Origin: an uncultured Clostridiaceae bacterium
GTDB lineage: Bacteria > Bacillota > Clostridia > TANB77 > CAG-465
Direction of reading: 5' to 3'
NCBI GenBank assembly: GCA_947169155.1
Contig: CAMVON010000001.1
Span: 1-64,000 of the forward strand
Length of the DNA stretch: 64,000 bases
Shown: one piece after another, positions 43,087-51,512 of the stretch
How positions within the stretch are numbered: position 1 is the first letter of the stretch
Layout: every line of letters begins with the position of its first letter
Made by a program: the position numbers and the translations under genes
The notes under the pieces: generated by a model
Database searches by the model: none
Told to the model about the DNA's origin: nothing
What the model saw: the letters and a program-made list of their open reading frames with translations, nothing else

Positions 43087-44169
43087 GTGAAACAAGAAGA
43101 AATACTAGAAGTACTAAAAATGGTAGCGCCAGGAACTAGTTTACGTGATGGACTAGATAACATTATTAAAGCAAAAACTGGAGCATTAATAGTAGTATCA
43201 GATAGTGAAGAAGTAATGAATTTAGCAGATGGTGGATTTAAACTAGATATAGATTATACACCAGCAAACATATATGAGTTAAGTAAAATGGATGGGGCAA
43301 TAGTTATTAGTTCGGATATTAAGAAAATACTTCGTGCAAATGCTCAACTTGTTCCAGACTACAAAATTAAAACTTGTGAAACAGGTACAAGACATAGAAC
43401 AGCAGAACGTGTTGCAAAACAAACAAATGAAATAGTTATATGTATATCTCAAAGAAGGGGAATTATTACTATTTTTAAAGGAGACTTTAGATATGTAATT
43501 AAAGAAAGAGATGCTTTAAATATAGAAGCAAATCAAATGCTTGAAACTTTAGAAAAATATAAGAAAGTATTTGATCATACATTAAGTATTTTAACAGAAC
43601 ATGAGTTTGATGATATCGTCTATCTTGAACTTGTTGCAAATGCTATATATAGAAGTGAAATAGTACTTCGTATGAAGACAGAAGTAGAAAAGACAATAAT
43701 AGAACTTGGAGATGAAGGAAGACTTGTAAATATTCAACTTCAAGAGTTAATAGATAATGTTGAATCTGAAGAAAAACAAATAATACAAGATTATATGGTT
43801 TTAAAAAGAAAAAATAGTAAAGTTACTGCAGATTCAATACTTGAAGATATTAAAAAAATAGATAGAAAATCTTTAGTAGATTCAGAAAAAATTATTAAGC
43901 TACTTGGTTATGAATCAGATAGTACAACTGAGCTATTAGATAGAAATGTATCTCCTAGAGGATACAGAGTATTAAATAAAATACCTAAAATGCCAGCAAG
44001 TATTATTGAAAAAATAATTGGGGCTTTTGGCTCACTTCAAACAGTATGTGATGCAACTGTTGCAGAACTTGACGATGTTGAAGGAATTGGTGAAAGAAGA
44101 GCTAAAATTATTAATCAATCATTAAAGAGATTACAAGAACAAAATATAATTAAACTATATAATATGTAA
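43087..44169 (+). CDS. disA: DNA integrity scanning diadenylate cyclase DisA
   Basis: A 360-residue DisA. The N-terminal DAC domain has MDGAIVIS (the DGA motif, ~75) and TGTRHRTAERVAKQT (the RHR motif, ~100), the residues that bind and cyclise ATP to c-di-AMP. A helical spine and a C-terminal helix-hairpin-helix DNA-binding domain (DVEGIGERRAKII) follow. It scans DNA and sets c-di-AMP level in response to lesions; RadA is known to inhibit it in Bacillus. The start is GTG at 43087 after AAAGGGGG. Confidence 0.96.
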   Translation: MKQEEILEVLKMVAPGTSLRDGLDNIIKAKTGALIVVSDSEEVMNLADGGFKLDIDYTPANIYELSKMDGAIVISSDIKKILRANAQLVPDYKIKTCETGTRHRTAERVAKQTNEIVICISQRRGIITIFKGDFRYVIKERDALNIEANQMLETLEKYKKVFDHTLSILTEHEFDDIVYLELVANAIYRSEIVLRMKTEVEKTIIELGDEGRLVNIQLQELIDNVESEEKQIIQDYMVLKRKNSKVTADSILEDIKKIDRKSLVDSEKIIKLLGYESDSTTELLDRNVSPRGYRVLNKIPKMPASIIEKIIGAFGSLQTVCDATVAELDDVEGIGERRAKIINQSLKRLQEQNIIKLYNM

Positions 44170-44186
44170 ATGTATAAAATTATTTA

Positions 44187-44216
44187 AATACTCGTATTTT
44201 TACGGGTATTTTTTTG
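44187..44216 (+). terminator. Rho-independent terminator of radA-disA
   Basis: A 10-bp stem with one G-U (44187-44196 with 44201-44210), TTTT loop and T-run that runs into the ispH -35. Confidence 0.85.
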
Positions 44217-44242
44217 ACATTTTCTATATACTGCATTATAAT
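44214..44242 (+). promoter_or_regulatory. Consensus promoter of ispH
   Basis: TTGACA (44214-44219), 17-bp spacer, TATAAT (44237-44242). Confidence 0.88.
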
Positions 44243-44266
44243 ATTATTGTAAATTTGGAGGAAAAA

Positions 44267-45106
44267 ATGGAGATAATTGTTGGAAAAGAATCTGGATTTT
44301 GTTTTGGAGTTAAAAGAGCAGTAGATGGAGTAAAGGCAGATGTTAAAAATCTAGATAAACTATATTGCCTAGGGGAAATAGTTCATAATGAAGGAGTAGT
44401 TAATGAACTTGAAAATTTAGGTGTTAAATTTGTAGAAGATCTAGATGAAATAGAAGATGAATCTAATGTCGCAATTCGTGCCCATGGAGTAGACGAGAAG
44501 ACATATAAAATAGCAGAGTCTAAACGTTTAAAAGTTAGAGACTATACATGTCCTAAAGTAGCTCAAATACATTTAAAAATAAAAGAAAAATCAAATGATG
44601 GATATACAATTATACTAATTGGTAAAAAGTCTCATCCTGAAACTATTGGTTCTATGGGATATGCAGATAATATTTATGTGATAGAAACAATTGATGAGAT
44701 AGAATCTCTTCCAAAATTATCTAAAGTTTTTTCTATTGTACAAACCACTTTTTCAATGAGTAAGTATTTAGAAATAGAGAAAGCACTAAAAGAAAAATAT
44801 CCAAATATTGAATGTTTAAATACAATTTGTGCAAGTACAAAAAATAGACAAGAAGAATGTGCAAAAATTGCTAAAGAGGCAGATTTTATGATTATAGTTG
44901 GTGGTAAAAATAGTTCAAATACTAAAAAGCTATATGAGGTTGCGTGTGCAAATTGTGAAAATTGTATAATTATACAAGATGAAACAGATAAACAAATTGA
45001 AGATTGTAAAAAATATGATATAATAGGGATAATGTCAGGAGCATCAACTCCTATAGAGACAGTACAAAAGATAGTAGAGAAAATTAATAGTTTATGTGAG
45101 GTGTAA
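44267..45106 (+). CDS. ispH: 4-hydroxy-3-methylbut-2-enyl diphosphate reductase
   Basis: A 279-residue IspH/LytB, last enzyme of the MEP pathway, giving IPP and DMAPP. The three Fe-S ligating cysteines stand in GFCFGVKRAV (~12), YTCPKV (~96) and NTICAST (~189), with the substrate-binding RAHGV and SHPET motifs. ATG at 44267 follows GGAGG; a TTG 12 bases upstream would include the ribosome binding site in the protein. No S1-domain fusion as seen in some Clostridia. The FPP synthase gene starts one base after its stop. Confidence 0.96.
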   Translation: MEIIVGKESGFCFGVKRAVDGVKADVKNLDKLYCLGEIVHNEGVVNELENLGVKFVEDLDEIEDESNVAIRAHGVDEKTYKIAESKRLKVRDYTCPKVAQIHLKIKEKSNDGYTIILIGKKSHPETIGSMGYADNIYVIETIDEIESLPKLSKVFSIVQTTFSMSKYLEIEKALKEKYPNIECLNTICASTKNRQEECAKIAKEADFMIIVGGKNSSNTKKLYEVACANCENCIIIQDETDKQIEDCKKYDIIGIMSGASTPIETVQKIVEKINSLCEV

Positions 45107-45107
45107 A

Positions 45108-45998
45108 ATGAACTTTAAAGAAGAATTAAAAAACTATCAAAATTATATAGATGAAGAATTAGACAAATATTTTAAAGATGAGGATCCATATGTTCAAAGA
45201 TTAAGAGACTCAATGAGATATTCTTTGCTTGCTGGTGGAAAAAGAATAAGACCAATACTTATGTTTGCAACATATAGATTATTTAAAGAAGATTATGAAA
45301 AATGTCTTCCATTTGCAATTGGTATGGAAATGGTACATAATGCATCACTAATTCATGATGATATGCCATGTATAGATAATGATGATTTTAGACATGGAAA
45401 ACCAACAAATCATAAAATGTATGATGAGTGTACTGCATTACTTGCAGGAGATGCATTATTTAATTATGCAAATGTTGTTATTACAGATGATCTTCGTGAG
45501 GAATTAGATATAAAACAAATTAGTATGAAAATAATGGCATTAAATGAATTTGTTAAAGCAAAAGACAGAATGGTTTGTGGTGAGTATTTTGATACTGTAA
45601 GTGAAGGGCAACTTTTAACTTTAGAACAACTTGAATATATGCATATGAATAAAACTGGTGCATTAATTAAAGAATCTGTAAGAATTGGTGCACTACTTGC
45701 AGGAGTTTCAAATCAAGAGTTACAAATTTTAACAAACTATGCCGAAAATATTGGACTAGCTTTCCAAATTAAAGATGATATTTTATCTGAAATTGGAGAT
45801 AGTAAAAAAATGGGTAAACCTGTTGGAAATGACAGGGAAATGAACAAAGTAACTTATGTTACTAAATATGGGCTTGAAAGAGCACAAGAAATGCTAGATG
45901 ATGTAATAAATGAGGCAATGACAAGTATTAGAATATTTGGAGACAAATCTGCCTTTTTACTAGATTTAGCATTATATATTAAGGATAGAGAAAAATAG
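45108..45998 (+). CDS. ispA: Polyprenyl (farnesyl) diphosphate synthase
   Basis: A 296-residue trans-isoprenyl diphosphate synthase that condenses IPP with DMAPP/GPP. The first Asp-rich motif is DDMPCIDND with the following FRHGKPTNH. The second reads KDDILSEIGD, where the last Asp of DDxxD is Ser. GGKRIRP binds IPP. Length fits short-chain FPP/GPP synthases. ATG at 45108 follows TGAGGTGT, one base after the ispH stop. The product likely feeds UppS three genes on. Confidence 0.92.
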   Translation: MNFKEELKNYQNYIDEELDKYFKDEDPYVQRLRDSMRYSLLAGGKRIRPILMFATYRLFKEDYEKCLPFAIGMEMVHNASLIHDDMPCIDNDDFRHGKPTNHKMYDECTALLAGDALFNYANVVITDDLREELDIKQISMKIMALNEFVKAKDRMVCGEYFDTVSEGQLLTLEQLEYMHMNKTGALIKESVRIGALLAGVSNQELQILTNYAENIGLAFQIKDDILSEIGDSKKMGKPVGNDREMNKVTYVTKYGLERAQEMLDDVINEAMTSIRIFGDKSAFLLDLALYIKDREK

Positions 45999-46007
45999 AG
46001 GTGTAAT

Positions 46008-46565
46008 ATGGTAGAAGAATTTAAGGCATTACTTGAGAGCATTTCGAGGGATGGAATGCAAGATTTAATTAGTTTTATTGAGGAGAGAACAGACTTTTAT
46101 ACTGCTCCTGCAAGCACTCGTTTTCATGGAGATTATGAGGGTGGACTTGTAGAGCATAGTCTTAAAGTATATGAATTACTAAAGCAAAAAGTAGAAACAT
46201 CTTCAATTCCAATTGAGGTTTCAGAAGATAGTTTAAAATTAATTGCACTTTTACATGATATTTGTAAAGTAAATTATTATAAAGTAGATTATAGAAATGC
46301 AAAAAATGAACAAGGTGTATGGGAAAAAGTTCCATATTATACAGTAGATGATACAATTCCTTATGGACATGGTGAAAAATCTGTTATGATGATTACAGAA
46401 TATATCAAACTTACTCCAGAAGAAAAATACTGTATAAGATGGCATATGGGCTTTACAGAGCCAAAAGAATTATATGGAACAATAAGTGCTGCATACAAAA
46501 AGTATCCATTAGCATTACTTATGCATGAAGCAGACTTAGAGGCTACGTATTTCTTTAATACTTAG
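46008..46565 (+). CDS. HD domain phosphohydrolase-like protein
   Basis: A 185-residue protein with a full HD-type metal set: GGLVEHSLKVYELL (~48), LLHDICKVNYYK (HD pair, ~86), YGHGEKS (~122) and RWHMG (~146). Spacing is like the HD domain of YhaM-type and related exonuclease/phosphohydrolase proteins, but no OB-fold is attached. Substrate unknown. It lies in the isoprenoid operon, 9 bp after FPP synthase and 19 bp before uppS, with AGAGGTG before the ATG. Confidence 0.8.
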   Translation: MVEEFKALLESISRDGMQDLISFIEERTDFYTAPASTRFHGDYEGGLVEHSLKVYELLKQKVETSSIPIEVSEDSLKLIALLHDICKVNYYKVDYRNAKNEQGVWEKVPYYTVDDTIPYGHGEKSVMMITEYIKLTPEEKYCIRWHMGFTEPKELYGTISAAYKKYPLALLMHEADLEATYFFNT

Positions 46566-46584
46566 TTTTAGTTAGGAGATAATT

Positions 46585-47295
46585 ATGGTTATAGATGAAA
46601 GAGGACCAAAACATATTGGTATAATATTAGATGGAAATAGACGTTGGGCAAAAGCTCAAGGACTTCCTGCAACAGAAGGACATAAAGTTGGAGCACAAAG
46701 AGTAAAAGAAATAGTTAAATATTCATATGACATAGGTCTTAAATATTTAACAGTTTATGCTTTTTCTACTGAAAACTGGAAAAGAGATCCTGCAGAGGTT
46801 GCATTGCTTATGAAACTTCTTGAAAAGTTTTCAGATGAAATACTTGAAAGTGATGAAAAAAGAAAAGTTAGATTTAGATTTTATGGAGATATTTCTAAAC
46901 TTGAGCCAAAACTTCAAAAGAAAATACATGAAGTTGAAGAAAAGACAAAAGACAATGATGTTATGACATTTGGAATTTGTTTAAACTATGGTGGAAGAGA
47001 TGAGCTAATTCATGCAATTAAGAGTATAGCTCAAGATGTTAAAGAAGGAAAAACTTCAATTGAAAATATCGATGTTGCAATGGTAGATAGCAAGTTATAT
47101 ACAGTAGGTATTCCAGACCCAGATTTTATCATTAGAACAAGTGGAGAAAAACGTTTATCTAATTTCTTAACTTGGCAATCTACATATGCAGAATTATATT
47201 TTCCAGAAATCTTCTGGCCAGAGTTTGACGAAAGTCAAATGGATAAGGCAATTGAAGAATACATAAAAAGAAACCGTAGATTTGGTGGAAATTAG
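46585..47295 (+). CDS. uppS: Undecaprenyl diphosphate synthase
   Basis: A 236-residue cis-prenyltransferase that extends FPP with IPP to the C55 lipid carrier of wall synthesis. Signatures are ILDGNRRWAKAQG (catalytic Asp, ~14), FSTENWKR (~68), and IRTSGEKRLSNFLTWQSTYAE followed by WPEFDE (first 20 shown in part). GRDELIHAI is at ~150. TTAGGAG precedes the ATG. No cdsA or rseP follows, unlike many Bacillota; a CarD gene with its own promoter comes next. Confidence 0.96.
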   Translation: MVIDERGPKHIGIILDGNRRWAKAQGLPATEGHKVGAQRVKEIVKYSYDIGLKYLTVYAFSTENWKRDPAEVALLMKLLEKFSDEILESDEKRKVRFRFYGDISKLEPKLQKKIHEVEEKTKDNDVMTFGICLNYGGRDELIHAIKSIAQDVKEGKTSIENIDVAMVDSKLYTVGIPDPDFIIRTSGEKRLSNFLTWQSTYAELYFPEIFWPEFDESQMDKAIEEYIKRNRRFGGN

Positions 47296-47325
47296 TCTCT
47301 TTACATAAAAAAGAATTCAAATTCC

Positions 47326-47354
47326 TTTACTTTTTAACAAAATTATGCTATAAT
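47326..47354 (+). promoter_or_regulatory. SigA-type promoter of the CarD gene
   Basis: TTTACT (47326-47331), 17-bp spacer, TATAAT (47349-47354). Confidence 0.78.
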
Positions 47355-47393
47355 ATAAGTGTATTACTTGAGTTTAAGAAGGGGGAATGTTTA

Positions 47394-47936
47394 GTGTTTA
47401 GTGTAGGAGATAAAGTTGTTTATCCGATGCATGGTGCAGGTACAATTGAGTCTATTGAAGAGAAAGAAATGCTTGGAAATGTTGACGATTACTACATTAT
47501 CAAAATGCCTATAGGTGGAATGAAACTTATGGTTCCAACTAACAAGGTAGATGATATTGGAGTTAGAGAAGTTTCTCAAAGATCAGAAGCAGACAAAGTA
47601 TTCTCTGTTCTTGAAAAACCTAAAGATCCTTACATTCACGATGTGAATTGGAGTAAGAGATATAATCTTAACGTAGAAAAGATTAAATCAGGTAACATAT
47701 TAGAAGTTGCAGAAGTTGTAAGAGAATTATCTCACAGACATATGGAAAGAGGACTTTCTATTGGTGAGAAAAAAATGCTTGCAACATCTAAAAACATCCT
47801 TTTATCTGAAATGGTATTAGCAGAAAACCAAGATAAAGATTTACTTGAAAGTAAGATTGATAGTATTATCAAAGAATCTTATGCAGCAGGTATAATGGAT
47901 GAAGCTTCTAATGCAAGTGGAGATGTAAATTTATAA
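47394..47936 (+). CDS. CarD family transcriptional regulator
   Basis: A 180-residue CarD/CdnL-type protein. The N-terminal RNA polymerase interaction domain, related to TRCF, begins FSVGDKVVYPMHGAGTI and runs to ~60. A helical C-terminal DNA-contact domain (NILEVAEVVRELSHRHMER, LSIGEKKML) follows. Such proteins bind the RNAP beta lobe and stabilise open complexes, often at rRNA promoters. The start is GTG at 47394: AAGGGGG lies 8-9 nt upstream, and the nearby ATG is out of frame. Monocistronic. Confidence 0.92.
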   Translation: MFSVGDKVVYPMHGAGTIESIEEKEMLGNVDDYYIIKMPIGGMKLMVPTNKVDDIGVREVSQRSEADKVFSVLEKPKDPYIHDVNWSKRYNLNVEKIKSGNILEVAEVVRELSHRHMERGLSIGEKKMLATSKNILLSEMVLAENQDKDLLESKIDSIIKESYAAGIMDEASNASGDVNL

Positions 47937-47969
47937 TAGTCTCAAAAAAATATTTTAAACAAACAAACG

Positions 47970-47999
47970 AGTTCGAAATGAAAATTTCGAACTTTTTTG
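47970..47999 (+). terminator. Rho-independent terminator
   Basis: A 9-10-bp stem (47970-47979 with 47984-47993), GAAA loop and T6, after the CarD gene. Confidence 0.87.
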
Positions 48000-48046
48000 T
48001 TGCTTATTTTTCCCATTAATAGTAATATTTAATTGAGGGAGAAGAT

Positions 48047-49108
48047 ATGAAAAAAGATTTATTTATAGTGGGAACTTATAGTGTATTGCATTTTATAATA
48101 GATATGATGTGTGCAATTGTTATGATGGCTTTAGTATCACCTCTAGTTAGTGGTACATCTAGTTATATTATAGCTTTTATACTATATAATATGTTTGCAT
48201 TTGCTTTTCAACTTCCGTTTGGAATAATAGCAGATAAATTAAATAAAAATGCATTAGTATCAGCTGTTGGATGCATATTTGTTGCAATGGCTTTTGTAGT
48301 TTCAAAAGTGCCTCTTTTAATGTGCATACTTGCAGGTATTGGTAATGCTCTATTTCATGTAGGTGGAGGAGTAGATGTTTTAAATATTGCAAATAAAAAA
48401 GCTAGTAAACCTGGAATTTATGTTTCAACTGGAGCAATAGGATTATTCTTGGGATTAAAATATGCTAATTTTTTTATTACATATAAGTGGATATTGGTAT
48501 TATTATTACTTGTATCATCTGTATTTTTAGTATATGCATATAATAAAATAAGTAAAGAATTTAATATTAATAATGAAAAAGTAAAGATAGAAAAAGTTCG
48601 TGGACAAGCATTTGTTATTTTACTTTGTATATTTGTAACAATAGTTATGAGAAGTTATTTAGGCTTTATTTTAAATTATGAATGGAAATCTAATTTTGTC
48701 TTGTCTGTACTATTCGTATGTGGCGTAGTAGCTGGAAAAATGCTTGGTGGAATATTTGGAGATAAATTTGGACTAAAAAAGGTTGAAACAATATCTTTAA
48801 TTTTAAGTGCAATTTGTTTAGGATTTGCATTTAAATCTCCTATACTTGGAATACTTGGAATTTTATTATTTAATATGACAATGCCAATTACTCTAATTAT
48901 TGCTTCTAATACATTATATTCAAGTAAAGGTTTTGCTTTTGGTCTTACAACTTTAGCTTTGTTTGTTGGAGCAATACCAACGTTACTAAAAATAACTATA
49001 CTTCCATTTAATACAGTTAGTGTTATTGTTGGAGTAGTTATTAGTGCTATAGTATTATATATTGGTGCTTATCTTTATGATAAAAAACAGGAGGATGAAA
49101 AATGTTAG
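48047..49108 (+). CDS. MFS-like membrane transporter
   Basis: A 353-residue polytopic protein with about ten to eleven membrane helices. It has an MFS-type loop after the second helix (QLPFGIIADKLNKN) and a matching one in the second half (GKMLGGIFGDKFGLKK). The GNALFHVGGG segment lies in a helix of the N-half. It is shorter than typical 400-residue MFS carriers. Substrate unknown. GAGGGAG precedes the ATG. It heads a five-gene run (48047-50318) with a small membrane protein and three paralogous secreted peptides. Confidence 0.75.
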   Translation: MKKDLFIVGTYSVLHFIIDMMCAIVMMALVSPLVSGTSSYIIAFILYNMFAFAFQLPFGIIADKLNKNALVSAVGCIFVAMAFVVSKVPLLMCILAGIGNALFHVGGGVDVLNIANKKASKPGIYVSTGAIGLFLGLKYANFFITYKWILVLLLLVSSVFLVYAYNKISKEFNINNEKVKIEKVRGQAFVILLCIFVTIVMRSYLGFILNYEWKSNFVLSVLFVCGVVAGKMLGGIFGDKFGLKKVETISLILSAICLGFAFKSPILGILGILLFNMTMPITLIIASNTLYSSKGFAFGLTTLALFVGAIPTLLKITILPFNTVSVIVGVVISAIVLYIGAYLYDKKQEDEKC

Positions 49109-49467
49109 CTTCTATAATTGTTTCACTAGTTTTAACTCTAATTATTGAGGTGGGATTTGCACTTATATTTAAAGTTAGAGGTAAAATAGATATTGCAGTT
49201 GTATTTCTTGCAAATATTATTACTAATCCAGTTATTGTTACTATAGAGAATTTATTATGGACTATAGACAATTATTCACTTATGATATCTTTGTCTTTTA
49301 TATTTTGGGTAATATTGGAAATAGTAGTAATTCTTGTTGAAGGGTATATATATAATAAGCTTAGGGTAAAGAGTAAATTTAGCCCATATAAGCTATCTTT
49401 AGTATTAAATAGTATCTCAATACTACTTGGTATTGTATATAACGTTATATTTGTCATTTTGACGTAA
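49102..49467 (+). CDS. Small integral membrane protein, 121 aa
   Basis: Four hydrophobic segments (about 3-23, 32-52, 60-84 and 98-120) separated by short polar loops. Family unknown. The ATG overlaps the MFS-like gene's stop by 7 nt, with CAGGAGG upstream, so translation is coupled and the two may act in one complex. Confidence 0.65.
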   Translation: MLASIIVSLVLTLIIEVGFALIFKVRGKIDIAVVFLANIITNPVIVTIENLLWTIDNYSLMISLSFIFWVILEIVVILVEGYIYNKLRVKSKFSPYKLSLVLNSISILLGIVYNVIFVILT

Positions 49468-49479
49468 GGAGGAATATAT

Positions 49480-49719
49480 ATGAAAAAAATATTTAAATTA
49501 TTTTTAATATTACTTGTTGTAGTTGTTACTTTAGAAAATTGTGTATATGCAGATGTAGTATCAATATTTGATCCTATATATGATGCTATTTCTTATGGAT
49601 TTAAACCAGTTATGTTAATAGTTATTGGTTTGGCTGCTATTATAGGTATATCTAGTTTAATTATTAAAAAGATACGAAGTGAAACAGACCAAAATCCAAA
49701 TAAAAAGGAAGGTGAGTAA
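49480..49719 (+). CDS. Small secreted/anchored peptide, first of three paralogues, 79 aa
   Basis: An N-terminal signal sequence with a cut likely after VYA (MKKIFKLFLILL..., ~24) exposes DVVSIFDP. A ~20-residue exposed segment, a membrane helix (~46-64, VMLIVIGLAAIIGISSLII) and a charged tail (KKIRSETDQNPNKKEGE) follow. The same plan and the V-x-A-D cut site recur in the next two genes. AAGGAGG precedes the ATG. Function unknown. Confidence 0.65.
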   Translation: MKKIFKLFLILLVVVVTLENCVYADVVSIFDPIYDAISYGFKPVMLIVIGLAAIIGISSLIIKKIRSETDQNPNKKEGE

Positions 49720-49720
49720 T

Positions 49721-50080
49721 ATGAAAAAAATTAGTAAACTATTATTTGTTTTGTTTATGCTAGTTCTTAGTATGAACTTTGTTATGGCAGATTTGATTGG
49801 GCCTAGGGATAATAGACCAACACCTACTAGACCAGATGTTCCTACAAGTGAAAATGCTATTTCTCCTACAACAATAATTATTATAGGAGTAGTTCTTGCT
49901 GTAGTTGCATCTATAGTTGTTGTAATGGGACTAAACAAAATTAAAAATAATGAAGCAAATAATACACAAGTAGCATTTGGTGCTGCTCCAAAGCCAGGAG
50001 CACAAGCTCCTCAAGCTAGTTCTCAAGAAGCTGAAGTTGTAGAAGAAAAGGAGAATGAGGAAGATGAAGAAATTAAGTAA
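49721..50080 (+). CDS. Small secreted/anchored peptide, second paralogue, 119 aa
   Basis: Signal sequence (MKKISKLLFVLFMLVLSMNF, cut likely after VMA), Pro-rich exposed segment (GPRDNRPTPTRPDVPTS), membrane helix (~47-68, IIIIGVVLAVVASIVVV) and a long acidic, Ala/Gln/Glu-rich tail. ATG at 49721 lies one base after the previous stop with GGAAGGTGAG upstream; a longer frame from 49679 would put basic residues before a clear signal peptide and is rejected. Confidence 0.65.
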   Translation: MKKISKLLFVLFMLVLSMNFVMADLIGPRDNRPTPTRPDVPTSENAISPTTIIIIGVVLAVVASIVVVMGLNKIKNNEANNTQVAFGAAPKPGAQAPQASSQEAEVVEEKENEEDEEIK

Positions 50081-50318
50081 GATTAGTTTATTACTACTAT
50101 CTTTTATATTATTGTTTAATATGGTGTGTGCAGACATAATAGATTTTAATAATCCAACACCAAAGCATCATTACGAAGAAGATTTTAATGTTTCACCAAT
50201 AATACTTATAATTGTTGGTGTAGTTGTTGCTATTGCAATATGTGCATTAGTATATTTAGGAGTTGTTAAAAGAAATCATAGTAATGAACAAAAAGTTGAA
50301 AGTAGTAAAGAGGAATAA
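50064..50318 (+). CDS. Small secreted/anchored peptide, third paralogue, 84 aa
   Basis: Signal sequence (MKKLSKISLLLLSFILLF, cut likely after VCA), exposed segment with NNPTPKHHYEEDF, membrane helix (~47-67, IILIIVGVVVAIAICALVYLG) and a polar tail. It overlaps the previous gene by 17 nt. ATG at 50064 is preferred; ATG at 50055 would add MRK and is too close to AAAGGAG. VCAD does not fit a lipobox (no L-x-x-C with small residues), so lipidation is unlikely. Confidence 0.62.
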   Translation: MKKLSKISLLLLSFILLFNMVCADIIDFNNPTPKHHYEEDFNVSPIILIIVGVVVAIAICALVYLGVVKRNHSNEQKVESSKEE

Positions 50319-50362
50319 AACTTAGGAAACATAAAGAAAAATTACGATTAAATTACAATTTT

Positions 50363-50392
50363 AAATGACACTATCTTTAGTGTCATTTTTTC
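50363..50392 (+). terminator. Rho-independent terminator
   Basis: An 11-bp stem (50363-50373 with 50378-50388) and T-run close the five-gene MFS/peptide unit. Confidence 0.88.
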
Positions 50393-50421
50393 TTGACTTA
50401 GATTTTTTTATATGATAGTAT
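50393..50421 (+). promoter_or_regulatory. Promoter of the PHP gene
   Basis: TTGACT followed 17 bp on by TAGTAT, just after the terminator; start near 50428. Positions are approximate to a base or two. Confidence 0.65.
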
Positions 50422-50476
50422 GAGCTTGTAACACGGAGTTTTTTAGTTCACTTTTTAAATAAGGAGTGTGATAGAT

Positions 50477-51361
50477 ATGATAAGTGGAAAATATATTGAT
50501 TTACACGTTCATACTAACTATTCTGATGGATTCGACTCTATTAAAGAGGTACTAAGAAAAGCTAAAGAAAATAATGTTGGATATATATCACTTGTTGAAC
50601 ATTATAATGTATCTTCATATAGTGAAGCATGCCAACTAGCAGGAGATGATATTGTAGTAATACCAGGAATTGAACTTGGTGCAGATATGTCTAAATATTT
50701 CGTCCCAGGACAAAATAATAAACATGTTTGTCACTTACTTGGTTACTATATATCTAAAGACATATGTAAGCTATTAGATAAGTACGAACTCGACAGATAT
50801 GAATGTGTTACAAAGACAATTAGTTTATTAAATAGTCAAGGAATAAAAATTGACTTAGCAGATGTTATAGCAAATGCAAGAGATAAAAAATCTATTGGAC
50901 GTTTTGATATTGCTCTTACTCTTAAAGCATTGGGCTATAGTAAAACAGCAACTCAGGCTTATGGTGAATACCTAGATCATAATGGTAAAAGTTATGTACA
51001 AAGGAAGAAACTTGAACCTGAAGAATTAGTTCGAGCTATTCGAAAATATGGTGGGGTACCAGTACTTGCACATCCTAAGAGTCTAAGACTTCCTAAAGAA
51101 GAATTAGATGTTTTTATTGAAAAGCTGGTAAAAGCAGGTTTATGTGGAATTGAGGTGTATAATCCTAATAACTCAGAAGCCAAACGAAAAGAGCTTTTAG
51201 AGTATTGTGAAAAATATGACCTTATACCTACTTGTGGAAGCGATTACCATGGTGGTAATAGAAAACCTATAATTGAAATAGGTAAAGGTATTAATAATAA
51301 CCTTTTAGTAGATGATAAGTCAATTATTAAAAGACTAGAACGCAAAAGAAAAGAACTTTAG
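50477..51361 (+). CDS. PHP domain phosphoesterase
   Basis: A 294-residue protein of the polymerase-and-histidinol-phosphatase superfamily. Its metal-site motifs occur in order: DLHVHTNYSDG (~9), LVEHYN (~40), PGIELG (~62), VLAHPKS (~195) and CGSDYHGG (~255). The layout resembles RNase AM (YciV/TrpH), a 5'-3' exoribonuclease/nucleotidase, so phosphate ester hydrolysis is likely; the substrate is not certain. ATG at 50477 is 10 nt after AAGGAG; the GTG at 50468 is too close to it. Confidence 0.82.
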   Translation: MISGKYIDLHVHTNYSDGFDSIKEVLRKAKENNVGYISLVEHYNVSSYSEACQLAGDDIVVIPGIELGADMSKYFVPGQNNKHVCHLLGYYISKDICKLLDKYELDRYECVTKTISLLNSQGIKIDLADVIANARDKKSIGRFDIALTLKALGYSKTATQAYGEYLDHNGKSYVQRKKLEPEELVRAIRKYGGVPVLAHPKSLRLPKEELDVFIEKLVKAGLCGIEVYNPNNSEAKRKELLEYCEKYDLIPTCGSDYHGGNRKPIIEIGKGINNNLLVDDKSIIKRLERKRKEL

Positions 51362-51392
51362 AGAGAACTCATGTATGTGGGTTCTTTCTTTT
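51362..51392 (+). terminator. Probable terminator
   Basis: An imperfect stem (51362-51370 with ~51379-51387, G-U pairs) followed by a T-rich run. Confidence 0.6.
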
Positions 51393-51458
51393 TATTTTTT
51401 TGTGAATTTGTGTGTTTTATACTTTAAATTTTGTGGATTTTTGTGGACTTTTTTTCTC

Positions 51459-51487
51459 TTGATTTTACAATATCATTAGTATATAAT
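51459..51487 (+). promoter_or_regulatory. SigA-type promoter of the Mur ligase-arginase unit
   Basis: TTGATT (51459-51464), 17-bp spacer, TATAAT (51482-51487). Confidence 0.75.
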
Positions 51488-51512
51488 TTTAATTGTAAAA
51501 AGGAGAGATATT

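Noticed and set aside
50064-50140. Lipoprotein call for the third small peptide (VCAD)
   Set aside because: The residues before Cys do not fit a lipobox, and the two paralogues have Tyr or Met at that place, so it is an ordinary signal peptidase I site.
51421-51455. Repeated TTGTGGA/TTTGTGGAC motifs resembling DnaA boxes
   Set aside because: They lack the TTATNCACA end, occur only twice with no AT-rich unwinding element or dnaA nearby, and sit in an ordinary promoter region.
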